5,346 bases of DNA from Clostridia bacterium (lineage in GTDB: Bacteria > Bacillota > Clostridia > Christensenellales > UBA1242). The stretch lies in contig JAFYKO010000133.1 in NCBI GenBank assembly GCA_017537515.1, positions 1-5,346 on the forward strand, read 5' to 3'. Of the stretch, positions 1 to 4,502 are shown one piece after another. The notes beneath the pieces were generated by a model, which did not search any database, had not been told where the DNA came from, and saw only the letters and a program-made list of their open reading frames with translations. A program made the position numbers and the translations under genes. Within the stretch, counting starts at the first letter, position 1. Each line of letters starts with the position of its first letter.

Positions 1-355
1 AAAACGCATTTTCTAGGTGGTTTATTTTGAAGTTTTTAGGGCTGTCGCCGTAGACTTCGATTATATCAAAGCGAAAATTAACATTTCTCAAATAATATTG
101 CTTCAAAAACGCTTTTGCAGAAGCATATATATTATTTTCTTTATGTTTATCAACCGCATCTTGCGGAAGCAAAAAATCCCCCGAGCGAGTTTTCACCTCA
201 ACAAAAACATACACATCCCCTTTTTTGGCGACTATATCAATTTCACCGTAATCGCACTGATAGTTGCAGTCAAGAAGTTTGTATTTGTTTTGTTTGAGGT
301 AAAGCATCGCACAGGCTTCGCCTAAATCCCCAAGTTTCTTTTTTTCAGTTTTCAT
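1..355 (-). CDS. yraN: YraN/UPF0102 family nuclease-fold protein, 3' end cut by window edge
   Basis: The frame opens with ATG at 355-353 and stays open for 118 codons to the left edge. Visible signatures of the UPF0102 (YraN) family, in order: LGDLGEACAMLYL (residues 8-20), GEIDIVA (37-43), VFVEVKTR (50-57), a V-x-K segment near 68-72 and RFDIIE (95-100). E38, D40 and the E53-x-K55 pair fit the PD-(D/E)XK nuclease-like core expected for this family. The last visible residues, HLENAF, match where family members usually end, so probably only a few codons are missing. The function of the family is poorly defined; a role in DNA metabolism is a fold-based inference. It overlaps the rbgA stop by four bases (ATGA). 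I see no good Shine-Dalgarno sequence just upstream, so translation probably depends on coupling to rbgA. In related genomes yraN often sits near rbgA and rnhB. Family assignment is firm; the exact end is unseen. Confidence 0.9.
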   Translation of the reverse strand, partial: MKTEKKKLGDLGEACAMLYLKQNKYKLLDCNYQCDYGEIDIVAKKGDVYVFVEVKTRSGDFLLPQDAVDKHKENNIYASAKAFLKQYYLRNVNFRFDIIEVYGDSPKNFKINHLENAF

Positions 356-1191
356 AAAAGTGTAAGTTTCCCAAGCCTTGTTTTTCTGAAATCGTCGATT
401 ATCATCCTGCAAGTGCGGTCGTAGTCATAATCCCCGCCTTTCATTACCATTTTTTTAACCTCGGCAATGGCTTCGATTATCTCATAAACCTCGCCAGTAG
501 TGTCGACTTGATATCTTTCACCCAAGACTTCTGGATATTGTTTCAAAAGGTCTTTGATTAGGTCCACAGCGAGGTCGTTTGTGTCCAAAACTTCGTCTTT
601 TATGCTCCCAACGTAAGCCAAAAACCTTGCTGTTTTGGGGTTTTCGATATTGGGATACAATGTCCCTGGGGTATCCAAAATTTGGATGTTTTGCGAAACC
701 CTCACCCATTGTTTGCCTCTTGTTACGCCGGCTTTGTTGCCCGTAAGCGCTTTTGCTTTACCGCACAAGTTGTTCACAAGCGTGCTTTTACCAGTGTTAG
801 GAACACCGATTACCATTGCTTTAATAAAAGTGTTCACGCCTTTTGCGTTATTTCTTTCAATTTTTTCCTTGCAAAGAGTTTCGATGTTTTTAAGGATTAT
901 TTTCAACGCCCCACTTGCTGTGCTGTTTTGCGTAAGTATTGCACATTTTTCGCCGAAATAATCCCGAATATTAGGGATAATACCCTTAACCTTTTCGCTG
1001 TCGCTCATATCGATTTTGTTAAGCACTGCAATAACAGGTTTGTTTTTAATAATCTTGTCAAACTCGGGATTGAGGCACGCAAAAGGTGCTCGGCTGTCAA
1101 GAACATAAATAACGCAATCAATATTTTTGACTTCTGCTTCCATTGTTCGAAGGGCCTTTGTCATATGGCCCGGAAACCAGTTAATTTTCAT
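352..1191 (-). CDS. rbgA: Ribosome biogenesis GTPase RbgA (YlqF), circularly permuted
   Basis: This 279-residue protein is a circularly permuted GTPase of the YlqF/YawG family. The motif order is G4 NKID (58-61), then G1 P-loop GVPNTGKST (129-137), then a G2-like AGVTRG segment (154-159), then G3 DTPG (173-176). The N-terminal NWFPGHM (4-10) carries His9, the residue implicated in GTP hydrolysis in B. subtilis RbgA. A helical C-terminal domain (about 230-279) ends in DFRKTRLGKLTLL. In B. subtilis RbgA acts late in 50S subunit assembly and its GTPase is stimulated by the maturing subunit. Length is normal for the family. The ATG start overlaps the trmD stop as ATGA and is preceded by an AGGAGG ribosome binding site at 1200-1205, eight bases away, inside trmD. 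A154 stands where many relatives have proline (PGVT); this looks minor. The identification is secure. Confidence 0.97.
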   Translation of the reverse strand: MKINWFPGHMTKALRTMEAEVKNIDCVIYVLDSRAPFACLNPEFDKIIKNKPVIAVLNKIDMSDSEKVKGIIPNIRDYFGEKCAILTQNSTASGALKIILKNIETLCKEKIERNNAKGVNTFIKAMVIGVPNTGKSTLVNNLCGKAKALTGNKAGVTRGKQWVRVSQNIQILDTPGTLYPNIENPKTARFLAYVGSIKDEVLDTNDLAVDLIKDLLKQYPEVLGERYQVDTTGEVYEIIEAIAEVKKMVMKGGDYDYDRTCRMIIDDFRKTRLGKLTLL

Positions 1192-1865
1192 TGTTCTTCC
1201 CTCCTTTTCAGTAGGTCAGGTCGCCTTTCTTTTGTTATTTTTTCTGCTTGTTCAAGTCGCCATTTGTCAACCTCTTGATGATTGCCACTAAGAAGCACTG
1301 CAGGGACTTCCAAACCTTCAAACACTTGTGGTTTTGTGTATTGAGGGTATTCAAGAAGTCCATTTGAAAAACTTTCCTCTTCAAGAGATGTTTTTTTGAC
1401 AACCCCGTCAACATATCTTGAAACAGCGTCGGCGATTATCATTGCAGGGATTTCCCCGCCCGTAAGCACATAATCTCCAACCGAAATTTCTTCGTCAACG
1501 CAAAGTTCAATCGCTCTTTCGTCCACACCTTCATAATGCCCGCAAAGAATGACAATATGTTCTTTTTCTGCAAGCTCTTGGACTATAGCTTGATTTAAAG
1601 TCCTACCCCTTGGGCTTGTGTAGATAACGTGCGAATTAGCAGTTTTGACAGAGTTTACAGCCTTAAAAATTGGCTCGACCATCATAACCATACCGGCTCC
1701 ACCACCATAAGGCGTGTCATCACAGCGTTTGTGTTTGTCGTGGGCAAAGTCTCGAATGTTGATAATATTTATCTCCAAATCGCCATTTTTGACCGCTCTG
1801 CCGATAATACTCGAATCAAGTGCGGAAAACATTTCAGGAAACAAGGTTAATATATCTATTTTCAT
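1188..1865 (-). CDS. trmD: tRNA (guanine-N1-)-methyltransferase TrmD
   Basis: TrmD is the SPOUT-class enzyme that uses S-adenosylmethionine to methylate G37 of tRNAs, which prevents +1 frameshifting. Diagnostic segments: LTLFPEMF (6-13), DDTPYGGGAGM (49-59), SPRGRTL (84-90), CGHYEGVDER (108-117) and SVGDYVLTGGE (128-138) in the trefoil-knot cofactor site, AVSRYVDGV (147-155), the flexible linker ending in YPQYTKP (173-179), LLSGNH (191-196) and RRPDLL (214-219). By alignment from memory, R150 matches E. coli Arg154, and E164 falls at the position of catalytic Asp169. At 225 residues it is shorter than E. coli TrmD (255): it stops just after RRPDLL. It overlaps rimM upstream and rbgA downstream by ATGA joints. 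A moderate GAGG site lies ten bases before the start (1876-1879). rplS, its usual downstream partner, is absent. The family call is secure. Confidence 0.97.
   Translation of the reverse strand: MKIDILTLFPEMFSALDSSIIGRAVKNGDLEINIINIRDFAHDKHKRCDDTPYGGGAGMVMMVEPIFKAVNSVKTANSHVIYTSPRGRTLNQAIVQELAEKEHIVILCGHYEGVDERAIELCVDEEISVGDYVLTGGEIPAMIIADAVSRYVDGVVKKTSLEEESFSNGLLEYPQYTKPQVFEGLEVPAVLLSGNHQEVDKWRLEQAEKITKERRPDLLKRREEQ
1200..1205 (-). promoter_or_regulatory. Ribosome binding site of rbgA, inside the trmD 3' end
   Basis: AGGAGG lies eight bases before the rbgA ATG. The same bases encode the Arg-Arg of TrmD's final Lys-Arg-Arg-Glu-Glu-Gln, so the site is embedded in coding sequence. It suggests rbgA can recruit ribosomes itself as well as through stop/start coupling. 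Confidence 0.85.
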
Positions 1866-2359
1866 ACTTTGTTGTCCTCATAATTTTCTTTATTGACGAT
1901 TATTTTTTTGTTTTGGATGTCGACATCAAGGAAGATTTTTCCCACAAAAGGCACAAGATAAGTCGCCCATTTGTCTTTGATTTGCAGAATATCCGTTGCT
2001 CCGTAATTTTCAATACCAAGCACCTCGCCTATTTTTTCGCCTTCTTCGGTATAGCAAGTCATACCAACCAAATCATCAATAAAATACGTATTTTCGTCGA
2101 GTTCTCCAAATTCCTCAATAGGTATAAAAAAAGTCTTGTTTCTGAAAGCTTCCGCTTTTTCGATTGAGTCAACGCCTTTTAGTGTAATATAAGCGAAATC
2201 GAATCGAAAAACACTTGCAACAACTTCGAGTTTTTCGTTGTTGCAAAACACAAACTTCAGATTTTCAAAGACTTCTTTTCTTTCGGTTAGGGGCAAACAT
2301 TTGAGTTCGCCTTTCAATCCTTGAGGTTTGAGAACTTTTGCGATGGATAATTTATCCAT
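1862..2359 (-). CDS. rimM: Ribosome maturation factor RimM
   Basis: RimM binds ribosomal protein S19 and assists maturation of the 30S head and 16S rRNA. The 165-residue protein has the usual two-domain build. The N-terminal RimM barrel (about 1-80) contains IAKVLKPQGLKGELK (6-20) and LKGVDSIEKAEAFRNK (60-75). The C-terminal PRC-barrel (about 87-158) contains YFIDDLVGM (92-100), IGEVLGIENYGATDILQI (110-127) and LVPFV (135-139). Length is typical. The ATG start is chosen because an AGGAG site sits six bases upstream, and MDKLSIAKVL matches the family N-terminus. It follows rpsP after 53 bases, with no khpA/ylqC gene between as is common in Firmicutes, and its stop overlaps the trmD start as ATGA. 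The rpsP-rimM-trmD order supports the call independently. Confidence 0.96.
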   Translation of the reverse strand: MDKLSIAKVLKPQGLKGELKCLPLTERKEVFENLKFVFCNNEKLEVVASVFRFDFAYITLKGVDSIEKAEAFRNKTFFIPIEEFGELDENTYFIDDLVGMTCYTEEGEKIGEVLGIENYGATDILQIKDKWATYLVPFVGKIFLDVDIQNKKIIVNKENYEDNKV

Positions 2360-2363
2360 TATT

Positions 2364-2370
2364 CTCTCCT
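2364..2370 (-). promoter_or_regulatory. Ribosome binding site of rimM
   Basis: AGGAGAG on the minus strand; the AGGAG core is six bases before the rimM ATG. It gives rimM an independent initiation signal, unlike the tightly overlapped genes downstream, and fixes the start at 2359. Confidence 0.85.
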
Positions 2371-2390
2371 ACCTTAATAATAAATTTTTT

Positions 2391-2410
2391 GTTTTAACGA
2401 TAATTAAAAC
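2391..2410 (-). other. Short AT-rich inverted repeat between rpsP and rimM
   Basis: On the minus strand a perfect 7-base inverted repeat (GTTTTAA, six-base loop, TTAAAAC) begins two bases after the rpsP stop. The stem is nearly all A-U and is followed by an A-run, not a U-tract, so it does not look like an intrinsic terminator of the operon. It could be a weak mRNA stem that protects the rpsP 3' end or marks a processing point, or it could be chance in AT-rich DNA. Confidence 0.3.
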
Positions 2411-2412
2411 CC

Positions 2413-2667
2413 TTATTTTTTGCTTTTGATAATACCAGCTTTAACAAGCAATGCTCTTGCAGTTGTTGTAGGTGTTGCACCGTTTTTAAGCCATTTTTCT
2501 GCTTTTTCGTTGTCGATTTTGATGTCTGCAGGTTCAGTCAATGGATTGTAAGTGCCGATAATATCAACAAACTTACCATCTCTTGGAGAACGAGAGTCTG
2601 CAACAATCACTCTATAGAATGGAGACTTTTTGTCGCCAAGTCTTGTCAAACGAATTTTTACTGCCAT
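2413..2667 (-). CDS. rpsP: 30S ribosomal protein S16 (bS16)
   Basis: The 84-residue product is a full-length S16, which binds 16S rRNA in the 30S body early in assembly. The N-terminus MAVKIRLTRLG, the core PFYRVIVADSRSPRDG (16-31), IGTYNP (37-42) and the C-terminal WLKNGATPT...ALLVKAGI are all family hallmarks. The ATG at 2667 is preferred over an in-frame ATG at 2745. The S16 family begins with MAVKIRL, an AGGAGG site lies nine bases upstream of 2667, and the longer version would overlap the end of ffh with unrelated residues. It sits 49 bases after ffh and 53 bases before rimM in the conserved ffh-rpsP-rimM-trmD order. Confidence 0.98.
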   Translation of the reverse strand: MAVKIRLTRLGDKKSPFYRVIVADSRSPRDGKFVDIIGTYNPLTEPADIKIDNEKAEKWLKNGATPTTTARALLVKAGIIKSKK

Positions 2668-2676
2668 TTTGTATTT

Positions 2677-2682
2677 CCTCCT
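2677..2682 (-). promoter_or_regulatory. Ribosome binding site of rpsP
   Basis: A full AGGAGG match nine bases before the rpsP ATG, one of the strongest in the window, as expected for a highly expressed ribosomal protein. It decides the start codon at 2667. Confidence 0.9.
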
Positions 2683-2716
2683 AAATTTTTTTGTATATAT
2701 AAACGCACGAAGGCGG

Positions 2717-4042
2717 TTATATCTTAAGTTTTTTAAACAATCCACCCTTGTTGTTTTTGAATTGTTTTATCATTTCTTTTGTTTGTTCGAACTGCCTTAA
2801 AAGTTGATTGACATCTTGAATTGTCGTTCCGCTTCCTTTTGCAATTCTTTTTCTGTGGCTTCCCTTTATCACATCAGGGTTTTGACGTTCGTAAGGCGTC
2901 ATACTCTGAATAATCGCCTTGTGTCTTTTGAGTTGGTTTTCGTCAACGTCAATATTTTTGAGTTTTCCACCGATTCCGCCCGGAAGCATAGCGAGAATGT
3001 CTTTCATACTACCCATCTTTTTCATATTTTCCATTTGTGAAAGGTAGTCTTCAAAAGTAAACGAGTTCTCACGAAAAGCCTTTTGAAGTTTTTGTGCCTC
3101 TTCTTCGCTTACCGCCTCTTGGGCTTTTTCGATAAGCGTAAGCACGTCGCCCATACCAAGAATTCTTGACACTATTCTGTCGGGATAAAAAGGTTCAAGG
3201 TCGCCGAGTTTTTCGCCTACGGAACTAAATTTAATAGGCTTGCCGGTGATTGCCTTAATAGAAAGTGCCGCACCGCCACGAGTGTCGCCGTCCAGTTTCG
3301 AAAGCACCACGCCGGTAATATCCAGTTCGTTGTTAAAAGTTTCGCTGACTGTTACCGCATCTTGCCCGGTCATTGAATCAACCACAAGCAAAATTTCCGT
3401 TGGATGAACCTCGGCTTTAATATCCTTTAATTCCGCCATAAGTTTTTCGTCGATGTGGAGACGTCCAGCGGTGTCGACAATAACCGTATCACAGCCCCTT
3501 GAAATTGCGACTTCAATCGCTTGTTTTGCGGTTTTGACTGGGTTTTGCATACCCTTTTCGAAAACCTCTGTGTTTGCGTTTCTGCCTACAACTTGAAGTT
3601 GCTGAATTGCCGCTGGTCTGTAAATATCACAAGCGACAAGAAGTGGTTTTTTCCCGCTTTTTTTAAGGTGGTAAGCAAGTTTACCGCACATAGTGGTTTT
3701 ACCAGCACCTTGAAGACCGCACATCATAATAACTGTTGGCGGTTTTGGGCTCACGCCAAGTTTTGCATTGCCCGAACCTAAAAGTTCAATCATTTCGTCC
3801 TTGACAATTTTAATAACTTGTTGCCCAGGTGTGAGGCTTTTAAGGACTTCTTCGCCCATTGCCTTTTCGCTTACTTTCGCCATAAAGTTTTTGGCGACGA
3901 TGTAGTTCACGTCCGCTTCCAAAAGAGCGATACGAACCTCTCGCATAGCTTCTTTAATTTCAAGCGAAGTGAGTTTGCCACGTTTGGTTAATTTTGAAAA
4001 TACGTGATTCAGTTTTTCACTTAAGTCTGCAAATAATGCCAA
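2717..4042 (-). CDS. ffh: Signal recognition particle protein Ffh (SRP54), TTG start
   Basis: Ffh is the GTPase and signal-sequence-binding protein of the bacterial SRP. With the 4.5S/6S-type SRP RNA it delivers nascent membrane and secreted proteins to FtsY at the membrane. Of 441 residues, the N domain (about 1-90) carries ALLEADV (39-45). The G domain has G1 GLQGAGKTT (109-117), G2 DIYRPAA (139-145), G3 DTAGR (190-194), G4 SKLD (248-251), DGDTRGGAAL (251-260) and SVGEK (274-278), followed by LEPFYPDR and RILGMGDV. The methionine-rich M domain (about 327-430) has MLPGG (352-356) and the RNA-binding stretch GSHRKRIAKGSGT (394-406). G4 SKLD and G5 SVGEK differ from the TKLD and GVGEK seen in E. 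coli, which is unlikely to abolish function. The start codon is TTG at 4042-4040, with AAAGGAG nine bases upstream inside ylxM. It begins three bases after the ylxM stop, so coupling is likely. Confidence 0.98.
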   Translation of the reverse strand: MALFADLSEKLNHVFSKLTKRGKLTSLEIKEAMREVRIALLEADVNYIVAKNFMAKVSEKAMGEEVLKSLTPGQQVIKIVKDEMIELLGSGNAKLGVSPKPPTVIMMCGLQGAGKTTMCGKLAYHLKKSGKKPLLVACDIYRPAAIQQLQVVGRNANTEVFEKGMQNPVKTAKQAIEVAISRGCDTVIVDTAGRLHIDEKLMAELKDIKAEVHPTEILLVVDSMTGQDAVTVSETFNNELDITGVVLSKLDGDTRGGAALSIKAITGKPIKFSSVGEKLGDLEPFYPDRIVSRILGMGDVLTLIEKAQEAVSEEEAQKLQKAFRENSFTFEDYLSQMENMKKMGSMKDILAMLPGGIGGKLKNIDVDENQLKRHKAIIQSMTPYERQNPDVIKGSHRKRIAKGSGTTIQDVNQLLRQFEQTKEMIKQFKNNKGGLFKKLKI

Positions 4043-4045
4043 AAT

Positions 4046-4372
4046 TTATAACTCCTTTAATTTAGATATTTCAAGCACTGCTTGTTTTGTATCTTCATTT
4101 TGTAAGAAAATCTCAATTTTGTCAAGCGATTTGCGTAAATTTGCCTTAAATTCAACAAATTTAACCGCATTTTCCAAAGATTCAAGTTTTGCAATAGCAG
4201 TTTTAAGGGTTTTACTGACCGCCTGACGGGAAACAGCGTTGTTTTCCGCAATTTCCGAAGACATAAGCCCCTGCTCCAAAAACGAAGACAAGACATTGAA
4301 CTGCTCTTCGGACAAGCAACCTTGATAAGCCTCAAACAATTTCAAAACTTCAACAAACTTTTCGACTTTCAC
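4046..4372 (-). CDS. ylxM: YlxM-family HTH protein associated with SRP, GTG start
   Basis: The 108-residue product matches the YlxM/p13 family, small helix-turn-helix proteins encoded next to ffh in Firmicutes. Streptococcal YlxM has been reported to bind SRP components and influence SRP function. The segment LSEEQFNVLSSFLEQGLMSS (20-39) leads into the HTH core SEIAENNAVSRQAVSKTLKTA (39-59), in which SEIAE and SRQAV are the recognisable residues. A charged, probably coiled C-terminus follows (62-108). It is more divergent than typical YlxM: the acidic DLSLSEIAE-type stretch is replaced by GLMSSEIAE. The start is GTG at 4372-4370, with only a modest GAGG/AGGGG site 3-5 bases upstream; an in-frame TGA a few codons before excludes a longer form. 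It is the first gene behind the promoter at 4411-4439, and its last codons carry the ffh ribosome binding site. Confidence 0.9.
   Translation of the reverse strand: MKVEKFVEVLKLFEAYQGCLSEEQFNVLSSFLEQGLMSSEIAENNAVSRQAVSKTLKTAIAKLESLENAVKFVEFKANLRKSLDKIEIFLQNEDTKQAVLEISKLKEL
4052..4058 (-). promoter_or_regulatory. Ribosome binding site of ffh, inside ylxM
   Basis: AAAGGAG on the minus strand, nine bases before the TTG start of ffh. The same bases encode the Lys-Glu near the YlxM C-terminus. This well-placed site is the main reason to accept TTG at 4042; the next in-frame Met (residue 33) is too far into the N domain. Confidence 0.85.
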
Positions 4373-4386
4373 ACGCCCCTCTTGTC

Positions 4387-4400
4387 AACCAAAAATGGTT
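4387..4400 (-). other. Small hairpin in the ylxM-ffh operon 5' leader
   Basis: On the minus strand a 5-bp stem (AACCA / TGGTT) closes a TTTT loop and lies about four bases after the predicted transcription start. A stem this near the 5' end could slow mRNA decay. It does not sequester the ylxM ribosome binding site and I recognise no riboswitch or protein-binding leader. It is short enough to arise by chance. Confidence 0.35.
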
Positions 4401-4410
4401 TACATCGCTC

Positions 4411-4439
4411 ATTATAGCACAACAAAAACAACTTGTCAA
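4411..4439 (-). promoter_or_regulatory. Consensus housekeeping (sigma-A/sigma-70) promoter with extended -10
   Basis: The minus strand reads TTGACA (4439-4434), a 17-base spacer (4433-4417) and TATAAT (4416-4411). A TG precedes the -10 in the extended -10 configuration (TGCTATAAT). Both hexamers match consensus exactly and the spacing is optimal. Transcription should start near 4403-4405, giving a leader of about 30 bases before the ylxM GTG. The -35 begins one base after the T-rich tract of the preceding terminator. No other convincing promoter is seen between the downstream genes, so this one probably serves ylxM through yraN. The -35 lies within a small palindrome (CTTG-A-CAAG), but I see no clear operator. 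Confidence 0.93.
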
Positions 4440-4440
4440 G

Positions 4441-4483
4441 GGGAAAAGAAAAAAATCCTGAGAAATGTTTACGCAGGATTTTT
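4441..4483 (-). terminator. Intrinsic terminator of the InlB-repeat gene
   Basis: A perfect 10-bp inverted repeat (AAAAATCCTG at 4483-4474 with CAGGATTTTT at 4460-4451, minus-strand reading) surrounds a 13-base loop. On the minus strand it is followed by TTCTTTT, continuing the run of Ts. It begins about 20 bases after the stop of the upstream gene. The loop is larger than average and the stem only moderately GC-rich, but stem, U-tract and position between genes agree. In the opposite direction the stem gives only five Ts before A, so it is a weaker terminator for plus-strand transcripts. Confidence 0.85.
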
Positions 4484-4502
4484 AAAATTTAGTATAAAAT
4501 AA

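Noticed and set aside
17..325. Plus-strand open frame of 102 codons at the left end
   Set aside because: The opposite strand encodes a clear YraN-family protein over the same bases, so this is an antisense shadow.
635..1278. Long plus-strand open frames across rbgA (635-961 and 682-1278)
   Set aside because: They are antisense to the well-supported rbgA and trmD genes, have no recognisable family features and no convincing ribosome binding site.
1629..2167. Plus-strand open frames over trmD and rimM
   Set aside because: Phe/Ile-rich translations antisense to conserved genes; typical shadows of AT-rich coding DNA.
2391..2410. Intrinsic terminator after rpsP
   Set aside because: The stem is almost all A-T and is followed on the transcribed strand by As, not Us, so it should not terminate transcription into rimM.
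2668..2745. N-terminal extension of rpsP starting at an ATG at 2745
   Set aside because: It would overlap the 3' end of ffh, has no family support, and the AGGAGG at 2677-2682 plus the invariant MAVKIRL start point to 2667.
3215..3300. Ffh G4 SKLD and G5 SVGEK as evidence of a defective or paralogous SRP GTPase
   Set aside because: All other catalytic motifs, the M domain and the gene context are intact; these are conservative substitutions in an otherwise full-length Ffh.
4383..4388. Second TTGACA as the -35 of another promoter
   Set aside because: No TATAAT-like hexamer lies 16-18 bases downstream; that position is inside ylxM coding sequence with no match.
4373..4502. Possible riboswitch, T-box or SRP RNA gene in the only sizeable intergenic gap
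   Set aside because: The 130 bases are accounted for by terminator, promoter and a short leader; only a 5-bp hairpin remains, too small for any known riboswitch or SRP RNA.
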